NCBI GenBank assembly: GCA_040224245.1
Contig: JBEGIR010000074.1
Location: 1-64,000 of the forward strand
Direction of reading: 5' to 3'
DNA: 64,000 bases
Origin: Puniceicoccaceae bacterium
GTDB taxonomy: Bacteria; Verrucomicrobiota; Verrucomicrobiia; Opitutales; JAFGAQ01
Shown here: in pieces, positions 27,310-35,898 of the stretch
Layout of the letters: each line of letters begins with the position of its first letter
Numbering within the stretch: position 1 is the stretch's first letter
The notes under the pieces: model-generated
What the model was told of the DNA's origin: nothing
Database searches by the model: none
What the model saw: only the letters and a program-made list of their open reading frames with translations
Translations under genes and position numbers: made by a program

Positions 27310-28303
27310 ACCCTTCGCAAACCGGGAATTTCACGCCTTGTTTTGGTCGTTTCTCAATATTCTCACCAGCCTGATTATCCGTCCATTGGAACCCTTTGAT
27401 ACAGACACTAGCACGAGCACCGCAGTGATACACTACGGTGCTGACTCATCCCGTGTTCACTTTCATGGGAACAGACTCGAAGTGCACCTAAGCGTGCCCA
27501 TACTCCAAGGTTCGCCCACACATGAATGGATGCGTTCGCCCCGTTTTAGGGGTGAAATCCAGGGACCGTGGCACTTTTTGAAAGACGAACGCACGTTGAT
27601 CGGTGCAGCCTGCATGGAGCTTGAATCCACTCCAGAGGCTACTGCAAACAAGCTGTATGATGGACTGCTGCAAGCACTGGGTACATACCATCTGCTGCGC
27701 ATCTGGAACTATATTCCACAGATCAACAAGATTGGGAATTCGGGCATGGAAAATTACCGGAGTTTCTGTATGGGGCGTTCGCACCAATTCACCCGGCATC
27801 ATCTTCCCATGTGTTCGGCGTCTGCCGTCGGGGTATCCGGCAGTGCGATTGTGATCTACTTCCTCGCTACGCGCGAGCCTGTACGCCACTTCGAAAATCC
27901 CGATCAGGTCCCCGCGTATCAGTATCCCACACGCTATGGGCCGCGATCCCCTTCCTTTTCCCGAGCGAGCACCGTCGAGAGGGACGGAAAATCCGCCATC
28001 TATATTTCGGGAACAGCATCCATCAAGGGGCACGAGAGTCTGCACATTGGAAACCTCGACCTACAGCTCGCGACAACGCTCGACAACATCGCGATCATGA
28101 AGAACCGCACAGGTGCCAACTCCACAGGTGGAAATCCCCTGCTGGATCAATCCTGCATCTACCTGAGAGATGCCAGAAACCTGCAAACATTCCAGTCACT
28201 GCTGGGAAAGCACCGCATTGAAGATCCCGACCTTCGCATCCTGCATGCGGATATTTGTCGAGCCGACCTCCTGGTGGAGATTGAAACCCAGCAACCGCTC
28301 TGA
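27278..28303 (+). CDS. XanB2/FkbO/Hyg5-family chorismatase (hydroxybenzoate synthase)
   Basis: The protein (up to 341 residues) matches chorismatases across its length: RIWNYIPQIN, ENYRSFCMGRSHQF, SAVGVSGSAIVIYFLA, QYPTRYGPRSPSFSRA and IYISGTASIKGHESLH are the family blocks, including the Arg, Tyr and Glu residues lining the chorismate pocket. XanB2 of Xanthomonas makes 3- and 4-hydroxybenzoate from chorismate, and 3-hydroxybenzoate starts xanthomonadin. The start is uncertain: there is no ATG. TTG at 27278 overlaps the ligase gene; TTG at 27338 (with GGGAA upstream) and TTG at 27386 are alternatives, and the conserved part begins near 27400. It is the last gene of the operon. Confidence 0.87.
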   Translation: MHPREKNCNTEPFANREFHALFWSFLNILTSLIIRPLEPFDTDTSTSTAVIHYGADSSRVHFHGNRLEVHLSVPILQGSPTHEWMRSPRFRGEIQGPWHFLKDERTLIGAACMELESTPEATANKLYDGLLQALGTYHLLRIWNYIPQINKIGNSGMENYRSFCMGRSHQFTRHHLPMCSASAVGVSGSAIVIYFLATREPVRHFENPDQVPAYQYPTRYGPRSPSFSRASTVERDGKSAIYISGTASIKGHESLHIGNLDLQLATTLDNIAIMKNRTGANSTGGNPLLDQSCIYLRDARNLQTFQSLLGKHRIEDPDLRILHADICRADLLVEIETQQPL

Positions 28304-28347
28304 GTCATTGCTGTGGTCTGCAGAGCGGGTGACTGGAAATCCGAAAC

Positions 28348-29160
28348 TCAGTTAATGCCGCGACCTTCGGACAGAATGCCATCGTAGAACACGATGGTCT
28401 GTTTCACGAATCGACTCGACCAATACACCCAGCGGTCGCCTTCGAGGGACGGGGTTTCATGGATGGGCGGATATCCGCGGGTGAGGATAGCCTGTTCCTT
28501 GGTCATGCCAAGACGCAGGGTCCCCGAACGAATGTCACTTGCCATGCGCTTCCCATAACCATCGATTGGGGTTGGCTCAGGCGAGAGCATCTTTGCGGCA
28601 AACTCCGGGGTGGAAACACCCGTATACTCGGGGATGTTCTCCACCTTGATGTTTTCTCCCCTGACGTTGATGACAAACTCTTTCGATCCCACGCTCACCA
28701 GACGCGCCGGGGTATTGATGGGTACCGGTGTTCCACGTCGGTAGTTGGTCGATTTGTAGGTGCCACGTTCGTAATAAAAGGTGAAACGCGTGTAGTATTC
28801 ACCGCCCACTTCCACATCGCCAATCGGTGGGATGCGGATCGACACACTCGCGGTACTTTCACCGGAGTCCTCTTCATAGGAGCTTGCCGATGACGTTGCA
28901 GGTGCTGCGTCATCTGCGGTCGGTTCTCCCGCCTGAATCATGGCCTGAATCACAGATTCCGGCACGTTGGCGGATTTCAGCGCGATGAGACCATCGACGG
29001 AAACATCATAGTCACCCGCATCTTTTTCGATGACGGAGATGATGGTTTCCGCTTCAAGACCAGCCTCAACCATTTTGATAATGCTTTCATTGGTGAGTGC
29101 TGCCCAGGAGCTGGTGGCGAGCATGAGGAAGCCCAACAGGGCCATGCGAAGTTGCTTCAT
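28348..29160 (-). CDS. Exported protein of unknown function
   Basis: The 270-residue protein starts at ATG 29160 with a signal peptide (MALLGFLMLATSSWA). Residues ~25-80 are a helical repeat-like region seen in various secreted proteins (ESIIKMVEAGLEAETIISVIE, then ESVIQAMIQAGE). A low-complexity Ala/Ser/Asp linker follows (~85-110), and the C-terminal half is beta-rich with a SmpA/OmlA-like segment GMTKEQAILTRGYPP. That last part suggests an outer-membrane assembly-type fold, but I cannot name a function. It converges on the pigment operon (44 bases) and lies downstream of the efflux operon on the same strand, separated from it by a hairpin. Confidence 0.7.
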   Translation of the reverse strand: MKQLRMALLGFLMLATSSWAALTNESIIKMVEAGLEAETIISVIEKDAGDYDVSVDGLIALKSANVPESVIQAMIQAGEPTADDAAPATSSASSYEEDSGESTASVSIRIPPIGDVEVGGEYYTRFTFYYERGTYKSTNYRRGTPVPINTPARLVSVGSKEFVINVRGENIKVENIPEYTGVSTPEFAAKMLSPEPTPIDGYGKRMASDIRSGTLRLGMTKEQAILTRGYPPIHETPSLEGDRWVYWSSRFVKQTIVFYDGILSEGRGIN

Positions 29161-29263
29161 AAGGAGATGGATTGGGTGATAGAACAGGGTGGGCCACAAC
29201 GGTGGCATGACCCTAACGACTTACGAGCTTACGCCAATCTACGGTCGGATTCAATGCAAAACA

Positions 29264-29289
29264 AAGGGGACCCCAAACGGGATCCCCTT
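29264..29289 (-). terminator. Rho-independent-type terminator after the efflux operon
   Basis: On the minus strand a stem of about 11 pairs (AAGGGGATCCC, loop GTTT, GGGGTCCCCTT, one mismatch) is followed by a T-rich stretch. It lies ~100 bases after the TolC gene and before the exported-protein gene. Confidence 0.7.
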
Positions 29290-29390
29290 GATTTCTCTCT
29301 ATTCCGACACGGTTCATTCTGCAGCTTCCGGAGTTCCGGTGCACCGCAGAGGAAGCGAATCGAAAAATCGTTTGTGCGAATACCAACCTG

Positions 29391-30707
29391 TTACCGCGAC
29401 ACCGCTCCGACAGCACGGCGGTACTGAGCCTTTGCCAACAGGTAGCTGTAGTTGGCGGACAGCAGATTTGTGCGTGCTTCAGTCAGAGCCACACGCGATT
29501 GCAGCAGCTCGAGCTGGGTCGCCGCACCTGCCTCGTAGCGCACTTCCGCCAGACGCAGGGCTTCCTTCGCCTGTTCGACGACCTTGTTTGCCGCACCCGC
29601 GAGTTCTTCTGCTTCCTGCAGGGCTGAAACTGCGCGGCGCACATCCACCTCAATTGTCAGCTGCAATTGCTGGCGATCAAGCTGTGTCTGCCGCAGTTGG
29701 GAGCGAGCCTGGATCAGTTTTCCTCGGGTTGCACGGCCGTCGAAGATGGACCATGACGACTGGATGCCTACGCCCCAGCCCTCGTTGGACTCACTGAATG
29801 CATCGTAGCGCGGATTCTTCTCCAGTCCGTAGTTTCCATAGACCGACACGGTTGGATAATATCCCGATTTTGCGATATCAATCCCCGCCTCGCGTGCTTC
29901 GATCAGCGTATCCAACTGGAGCACTTCCGGACGGTATTGCATGGCCTCAGTCAGTGCAGATGCGAGATCATAGGGCATGGGATCAAAGTTCAGCTCCCCT
30001 TCGATCTCACTGCCGTCGTAGGGCAGCATGTCCGTGTTTTGATGACCGATCACGCTGTAGAGTTCATCAATGGCGATGCGATAGTTGTTCTTCGCACGGA
30101 TGAGAGCAGGTTGGGCATTTGCCAGTTCCACTTCAGCCTGTAGCACATCAAAGCGAGATACCGTTTTGGCTTCAAAACGATCCTGGACATTCTTCAGCTG
30201 CTCTTGCAGGTAGTTCACGTTTTCCTGTTCCACCTGGATCTGATCCCGCGCGAGCAGCGCATCGTAGAATCGGAAACTTACCTGATACGCAACCTGTTCG
30301 ATGGTCGACTTGAGCGCATAAACAATGGCCTCTTCCGCCAGTCTCTGTGCGCGCAACGTTGCGCTGACCTGTCCACCGGAATACACCAGCTGATTGACCT
30401 GCAGCCTTACGCTCCAGAATTTATCGGCACCCGTTCCCGGGGCGACGCCTCCGACCACCAGATTTTCATCCTCGAGCGTGTAGCTGGCATTCACACCCAC
30501 GTTGGGCAGAACAGAGGATTTCAATTCAATGATCAGACCCTCCTGCTCGCGAATCTGCTCCTGCGATTGCTGGATCTGGAAGTTGTGTTCCATCGCGTAA
30601 CTCAGCATGGAATCGAGGGTGTGGTCCGGGATCGGTGGAGTGTCGGCCCGAGCCACGGTCATCACCGCGCAGGCCGCCACCAAACTGAAAATAAATGGTT
30701 TTTTCAT
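29391..30707 (-). CDS. TolC-family outer-membrane efflux channel
   Basis: The 438-residue protein has a signal peptide (MKKPFIFSLVAACAVMTVARA) and two OEP repeats of ~200 residues with long helices (for example FRFYDALLARDQIQVEQE and RRAVSALQEAEELAGAANK) and beta strands for the outer-membrane barrel (SVYGNYGLEKNPRYD). ATG 30719 four codons upstream is possible, but 30707 gives a standard signal peptide. It is the last gene of the minus-strand order marR, adaptor, permease, channel, so it should be the exit duct of this RND pump. Confidence 0.9.
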   Translation of the reverse strand: MKKPFIFSLVAACAVMTVARADTPPIPDHTLDSMLSYAMEHNFQIQQSQEQIREQEGLIIELKSSVLPNVGVNASYTLEDENLVVGGVAPGTGADKFWSVRLQVNQLVYSGGQVSATLRAQRLAEEAIVYALKSTIEQVAYQVSFRFYDALLARDQIQVEQENVNYLQEQLKNVQDRFEAKTVSRFDVLQAEVELANAQPALIRAKNNYRIAIDELYSVIGHQNTDMLPYDGSEIEGELNFDPMPYDLASALTEAMQYRPEVLQLDTLIEAREAGIDIAKSGYYPTVSVYGNYGLEKNPRYDAFSESNEGWGVGIQSSWSIFDGRATRGKLIQARSQLRQTQLDRQQLQLTIEVDVRRAVSALQEAEELAGAANKVVEQAKEALRLAEVRYEAGAATQLELLQSRVALTEARTNLLSANYSYLLAKAQYRRAVGAVSR

Positions 30708-30758
30708 GTTCAAAAGCATTGAATATTGGGTTCATGAAAGCCCCCAAGGGCGATCAGA

Positions 30759-33700
30759 TCAGATCGCCACGGGTTCCTCCATTTCAATTTCGACGTGTTT
30801 TTTCGCGATCAGCATGTAGAGCGTCGGAACCACAAAGAGGGTGAAAAACGTACCGACCGCCATTCCCCCAACGATCACCAGACCGATTGAATTGCGCGCT
30901 TCAGCTCCAGGCCCTGACACCAGCGTCAGCGGAAGGTGCCCGAAGATCGTCGCAAAACTGGTCATCAGGATCGGACGGAAGCGTGTTTGTGACGCTTCGC
31001 GGATCGATGTCAGCTTGTCCTTGCCCTGCCGCTGCACCTGGTTGGCAAACTCCACCATCAGGATACCGTTCTTCGCCACGAGTCCCACCAGAGTAACCAG
31101 TCCCACCTGGGTATAGATGTTAAAGGTGGTGGTGAAGGAGTCGGTCCAGAACGGCATATTCGGATTGGGCATCTTGAGCACCGTGAAAATGAGGGCACCA
31201 AAGATCGCCAGCGGCACGGATCCCAGCAGAATCACAAACGGGTCGCGGAACGAGTTGAACTGTGCGGCGAGCACCAGGAAGATCATCACAAACGCGAGTC
31301 CCAGTGTGCTGAGGAATTGAGCATTGCCCCCTTCCTTGCGCAGCTGTCGGGACTCTCCCTTGTAGTCGAGCGAGTAGCCTGCAGGCATGATTTTCGCCGC
31401 CTCATCCTCAAGGAAGGTGAGCGCCTCGTCGAGTGAGCGGATGGAAATCCCCGACAGGGTCACCGCGTTCAACTGCTGAAAGCGCACCAGTGAGCGTGGG
31501 TCCACACTCTGTTCGATGCGAGCGATCGTGCTCAGGGCGATGAGCTGTCCATCCGGGCCTGTGATGTAGATGTTCTCAAGCTGGTCCGGATTCAGGCGAT
31601 TCTCACGTTTGACCTGAGGAATGACCTTGTAGCTGCGCCCGTCGATGCTGAAGCGGTTCACATATCCTCCACTCATTGCCGATGAGAGGTCTGCTCCAAC
31701 CTGCTGCAGGTTGAGTCCGAGGTCGGCCACCTTGTCGCGGTCGATCACGACCTCCGCCTTGGGCTGGTCATATTTCACGTCAATGCGCGGCGGAAAGGCA
31801 AAGATGCCGCTCTGTGCTGCCTTGCTCTGCAGTTCCTTTGCAATCTCGAGGATCTTGTCAGGTTCTGCAGTGGACAGGATCACCAGTTCCACAGGGAAGG
31901 TTCCTCCACCACTTGGCAGGGCGGGAGGGTTGATCATGAATCCACTCACCCCGGGCACGGTGCTGACACGCTGCTGCACATCTGCGAGCACTTCGGCGGT
32001 TGAGCGTTCACGCTGGTTCCATGGCTTTAGAACCATACCCCCAAACCCCATTGCGGGCATGGTGATCTGGAAACTGCGCTCAAACTCGGGCGTCGCCACA
32101 AACTCTTCGAACATTTGTTCTGTGAAATGAACGGTCTGGTCGATGGTGGAGTTCGGTGGTGTGTCCACAATGCCAAAAACAAAGCCCTGATCTTCTGCGG
32201 GCGCGAGTTCGCGCGGGGACATCTGATACATCAACACGGCCACCAGAGACAAGAGCACCCAGCCTACATAAACGAAGGGTCGATTGGCCAATACCACATC
32301 CAGTGATCGCGCGTAGAGGCGTTTCCACCACTCAAAACCACGCGTGATGACTCCGGCAAAGCCGCGTTCACTTTCATCCTGCCGCAGCATACGTGAGGCA
32401 AGCATTGGAGAAAGCGTGAGTGCCACAAATCCGGAGATCAGGACCGCACCGGCAAGGGTAAACGCAAACTCGCGGAAGAGGGTTCCGGTCAGGCCGCCCT
32501 GCAACCCGATCGGCGTGTAAACCGCTGCGAGCGTGATCGTCATCGCAATGATGGGTCCGACCAACTCGCGCGCTGCGGCAAGTGCCGCTGCGATGGGTCG
32601 TTGCCCCATGGCAAGGTGGCGTTCCACGTTTTCCACAGCGACGATGGCGTCATCCACCACCAATCCCACCGAGAGCACAACGGCGAGCAGGGTGAGCAGG
32701 TTGATGCTGAAGCCAAACATCTGCATTAGGAAAACCGCACCAATCAGAGAGATCGGAATCGAAATCACCGGCACGATCACAGAGCGAACGGATCCGAGGA
32801 AGAGGAAGATGACCACGACGACAATCAGCAGGGTTTCCGTGAGGGTCTTGTAAACCTCACTGATCGCATCCTCAATGTATTCCGTCGAGTCGAAGGCAAA
32901 GCCCGCTTCCATACCAACGGGCAGGTCCTGTTGCAGCGCTTCCATCTCGGTGCGAATCCCCCGGATCACATCCAGCGTATTCGCGCTGGGCAGTACCCAG
33001 ATCCCCATGAACACCGCATCCTCTCCGGAAAAGCGCACATCCACATCGTAGGACTCCGCACCCAGGACCACATCCGCAATATCCTCAAGCCTGACGATAG
33101 CCCCGTTTTGCTGGCGAATCACCATGTTGCGAAACTCGTCCACGGTGCGCAGGTCTGTATTGGTCGTGAGGTTGACCGAGATGAACGAACCCTTCGTCTG
33201 ACCGATGGCGGACAGATAGTTGTTGGCTGCCAGTGCCTGCCTCACCTGGGCGGGGCTGATGTTCAGTGCTGCCATTTTTTCGGGCTTCAGCCAGATGCGC
33301 ATCGCGAAGGTGCGCGCTCCCAGAATATCGGCTTTCTGCACACCCTGCACCGCCGTCAGGCGGGGTTGCACGATGCGAGTCAGGTAGTCCGTTACTTCGT
33401 TCGGGTTGAGAATATCAGACCGAAACCGCAGGTAAGCCGAGGCAAACTGAGAGTCTGCAGTTTCAATCGTGATGATGGGAACCTCCGACTCGGGTGGCAG
33501 GTCGCCACGGATCTGATCCACCTTGGTACTGATCTCCGCCAGTGCCTTATTCCCGTCATAGTTCAGTTTGAGTACGGCGGTTACGGTGGACATGCTCTGC
33601 GAACTGCTCGACTCGATGTAGTCGATTCCGTCAGCCGAAGCCACGGCACGTTCAACCGGCGTAGTGATGTAACCCTTTACCAGGTTGGCATCGGCACCGA

Positions 33701-33869
33701 TGTACATGGTGGAGACGGTGATGACTGCGTTTTCATTGCGCGGATATTGGCGCACAGTCAACGTTTGATACGCCTGAATTCCGGCGATGATGATGATCAG
33801 GTTGACCACAATCGCCAGGACCGGGCGCCGGATGAAGACATCCGTAAAAGCTTTTTTATGAATACTCAT
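30759..33869 (-). CDS. RND multidrug efflux permease (AcrB/MexF family)
   Basis: This 1036-residue inner-membrane transporter has the usual AcrB length and two-fold plan. N-terminal FTDVFIRRPVLAIVVNLIII is TM1. The proton-relay Asp pair is in VGLVVDDAIVAVENVER (~405), LSPMLASRML follows, and the second half ends in GLVAKNGILMVEFANQ. The closest subtype by motifs is hydrophobe/amphiphile efflux (HAE1). Unlike most genes here it has a good ribosome-binding site (GAGGGG, 8 bases before ATG). The substrate is unknown. Confidence 0.94.
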   Translation of the reverse strand: MSIHKKAFTDVFIRRPVLAIVVNLIIIIAGIQAYQTLTVRQYPRNENAVITVSTMYIGADANLVKGYITTPVERAVASADGIDYIESSSSQSMSTVTAVLKLNYDGNKALAEISTKVDQIRGDLPPESEVPIITIETADSQFASAYLRFRSDILNPNEVTDYLTRIVQPRLTAVQGVQKADILGARTFAMRIWLKPEKMAALNISPAQVRQALAANNYLSAIGQTKGSFISVNLTTNTDLRTVDEFRNMVIRQQNGAIVRLEDIADVVLGAESYDVDVRFSGEDAVFMGIWVLPSANTLDVIRGIRTEMEALQQDLPVGMEAGFAFDSTEYIEDAISEVYKTLTETLLIVVVVIFLFLGSVRSVIVPVISIPISLIGAVFLMQMFGFSINLLTLLAVVLSVGLVVDDAIVAVENVERHLAMGQRPIAAALAAARELVGPIIAMTITLAAVYTPIGLQGGLTGTLFREFAFTLAGAVLISGFVALTLSPMLASRMLRQDESERGFAGVITRGFEWWKRLYARSLDVVLANRPFVYVGWVLLSLVAVLMYQMSPRELAPAEDQGFVFGIVDTPPNSTIDQTVHFTEQMFEEFVATPEFERSFQITMPAMGFGGMVLKPWNQRERSTAEVLADVQQRVSTVPGVSGFMINPPALPSGGGTFPVELVILSTAEPDKILEIAKELQSKAAQSGIFAFPPRIDVKYDQPKAEVVIDRDKVADLGLNLQQVGADLSSAMSGGYVNRFSIDGRSYKVIPQVKRENRLNPDQLENIYITGPDGQLIALSTIARIEQSVDPRSLVRFQQLNAVTLSGISIRSLDEALTFLEDEAAKIMPAGYSLDYKGESRQLRKEGGNAQFLSTLGLAFVMIFLVLAAQFNSFRDPFVILLGSVPLAIFGALIFTVLKMPNPNMPFWTDSFTTTFNIYTQVGLVTLVGLVAKNGILMVEFANQVQRQGKDKLTSIREASQTRFRPILMTSFATIFGHLPLTLVSGPGAEARNSIGLVIVGGMAVGTFFTLFVVPTLYMLIAKKHVEIEMEEPVAI

Positions 33870-33896
33870 GTTGCGTTCCCCTCGTTACGTGATCGC

Positions 33897-35036
33897 TCAG
33901 GCATCTTCGGGTGTCGGTTCGGTGGAATATTCGAGTCCGCGGTCGTTGCGCACCTGCACTTTCATGCGATTGCGCAGTTTGAATCCTCCCGTCGTCACAA
34001 CGGTGTCACCCGCTTCGAGTCCCTCGAGGATTTCCACATAATCCCCCCGGGTTTCCCCAAGGCGAACAAAGTGCTGAATGACGACTTGGCCACTGCCGGA
34101 TTCTGCGGGTTGAACGACAAAGATCGAGTTGCCATACGGAGCAAACAGTATGGCAGTCGCCGGAACGACAAGCACCGTTCGCGTCTCAGGTTGCAGAACA
34201 ACTGCTTCCACAAACATGCCCGGTCGCAGCACGCCCGTTGTGTTTTGCAAGGTCGCACGCACCAGCACGTTGCGGGTGTCCTGGTCCACCTCCGGCGCAA
34301 TCGCTGAGATTGTTCCGACCATGGGTTTGAAATCGAGATCCTCACTGGTCACTTCGACCTCGTAGCCCACTTTCAGTCGGGCCAGACGCTGCTGCGGCAG
34401 ATAGAAGTCCACGTAGATCGGGTCAATGGATTGCAGGCTCACGACTTGCTGACCGCTTGCCACAAATTGTCCGAGATTCACCTGGCGAATGCCAAGGCGA
34501 CCGGCAAATGGTGCGCGGATCACCTTCTTTGCGAGCAGTGCCCGCAGGTTTTCCACCATGGCTTCGGCTTCTGTGAAACGCGCTTCTGCCGCATCCAGTT
34601 CCGATTTTGCAATGGCTTCCTTTTCGAACAATTCCCTCGCCCGGTCGACGCTGACCTTGGCTAGATCCGCTGAGGCGATGGCAGAGTTCAACTGGGCGCG
34701 CTCGGTGGAGGCGTCCAGTTCGAGCAGAATCTGGTCCGCTTCAACTTCCTGACCCGATTCAAAATGAATCTTGACGACCTTGCCCGGAACTTCAGTGGTC
34801 ACGGTCACACCCTGTACGGCTGCGACGTTGCCGATACCGCGGATGACGGGATTCCATTCCTGGAATGTTGCGTCTGCCGTGGTCACGGTTTCCGATGGTT
34901 CAGGCATGTTTTCGCCAGCGGCGATCATCGTTTGAATTTGTGTGACCTTGACCCCTGCGAGCACGCCGACAATCACGGCGATGAACCCAAGTGTAATGGC
35001 AGTCTTGATCACGATACGTATAGCTTTCTTAAACAT
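33897..35036 (-). CDS. RND efflux periplasmic adaptor (AcrA/MexE family)
   Basis: The 379-residue protein has an N-terminal membrane helix (IVIKTAITLGFIAVIVGVLAGV), a lipoyl-type domain split around a helical hairpin (PGKVVKIHFESGQEVEADQILLELD ... APFAGRLGIRQVNLGQFVASGQ) and beta-barrel and membrane-proximal domains (VLRPGMFVEAVV, VPATAILFAPYGNSIFVV). There is no lipobox, so it is anchored by the helix. It lies 27 bases before the permease gene. Confidence 0.92.
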   Translation of the reverse strand: MFKKAIRIVIKTAITLGFIAVIVGVLAGVKVTQIQTMIAAGENMPEPSETVTTADATFQEWNPVIRGIGNVAAVQGVTVTTEVPGKVVKIHFESGQEVEADQILLELDASTERAQLNSAIASADLAKVSVDRARELFEKEAIAKSELDAAEARFTEAEAMVENLRALLAKKVIRAPFAGRLGIRQVNLGQFVASGQQVVSLQSIDPIYVDFYLPQQRLARLKVGYEVEVTSEDLDFKPMVGTISAIAPEVDQDTRNVLVRATLQNTTGVLRPGMFVEAVVLQPETRTVLVVPATAILFAPYGNSIFVVQPAESGSGQVVIQHFVRLGETRGDYVEILEGLEAGDTVVTTGGFKLRNRMKVQVRNDRGLEYSTEPTPEDA

Positions 35037-35122
35037 ATTCGTGTGGTGTTTGATGTTGTTGGTTGAAAATAGAGTGATAGCAATCGATACAGGGGCATGT
35101 GCCCGTGAGAGGTCTGGATCGG

Positions 35123-35677
35123 TCAGAGGCTACAGTCACATTCTTCCTGAGCACGGTTGGGCGCGATCACCGCGACGTGATCACAGACTTTGATGAGCAA
35201 CTCGCGCAGCTGAACTTTTTCATCTGACGAAAGACAGTTCATCAATTGACGGATGCGTTCGAAGTGCACTGGCAGAAACTGGTCCATCAGTTCGATCCCT
35301 TGGTTCGTCAGGCTGACGAGCACCATGCGACGGTCTTTTTCATCCTGTTTGCGTAAGACATAACCGTCTTTGACCAGGCCGTCCAGCAACCCGGACACGG
35401 TGGCCCGGGTTACATTGACGGCCGTGGCAATCTCAGCAGGAGAAAGGAACCGTGTCGATCCGTCCTCCTTGTTGAAGAGTTGCAGCAAGACCATGAATTT
35501 CCCCTTCGAGATCTGGCGATCCCGAAAGGTTTCTCCCGCTCCACGAAACAGTTCATCCCCCGCCACAATGATTTGCAGGAAGGTCGCCATTGACAATGGG
35601 TCCAGTGCCGGATAGCGCTTGGTCGCTTCCATCAGGACTTCGTATTTGGGAATATCACAGTTTGGCAAGTGTGCCAT
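35123..35677 (-). CDS. MarR-family repressor of the efflux operon
   Basis: The 184-residue protein has a winged helix-turn-helix: STRFLSPAEIATAVNVTRATVSGLLDGLVKDGYVLRKQDEKDRRMVLVSLTNQG, in which the wing DEKDRR motif is the MarR signature. It is the first gene of the operon. A long inverted repeat (35708-35740) lies just upstream of its ATG and overlaps a candidate promoter, so autorepression relieved by pump substrates is likely. Confidence 0.9.
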   Translation of the reverse strand: MAHLPNCDIPKYEVLMEATKRYPALDPLSMATFLQIIVAGDELFRGAGETFRDRQISKGKFMVLLQLFNKEDGSTRFLSPAEIATAVNVTRATVSGLLDGLVKDGYVLRKQDEKDRRMVLVSLTNQGIELMDQFLPVHFERIRQLMNCLSSDEKVQLRELLIKVCDHVAVIAPNRAQEECDCSL

Positions 35678-35707
35678 GGATCGGGAAATTTTGATGTGTT
35701 GATGAGT

Positions 35708-35740
35708 TGATTAGGCAACTGATAGTTAGCCGCCTAATCA
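35708..35740 (-). promoter_or_regulatory. MarR operator over the efflux promoter
   Basis: TGATTAGGC (35708-35716) and its exact complement GCCTAATCA (35732-35740) are 15 bases apart, with further short dyads (AACT/AGTT, TTAG/CTAA) inside. On the minus strand a TTGAAA hexamer precedes the repeat and TATCAG follows 16 bases later, a plausible promoter that bound repressor would cover. Confidence 0.7.
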
Positions 35741-35898
35741 TTTCAACAAAAAAATTCGGGATTTTTGAGAATGGCCATTTTTGGAAGGTCCATCGTTCCC
35801 TGGATGCCCGAATTTCTATTCCCCGTCGCCGATGACCTTCCCCGGCACGGCTTGCGGCAAGCCCGACGCATCGGGACAATCGAAAAATCCAGGCCTAG

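Noticed and set aside
32931-34307. 458-codon plus-strand frame across permease and adaptor genes
   Set aside because: Spans the junction of two genes that are certain on the other strand; no domain visible.
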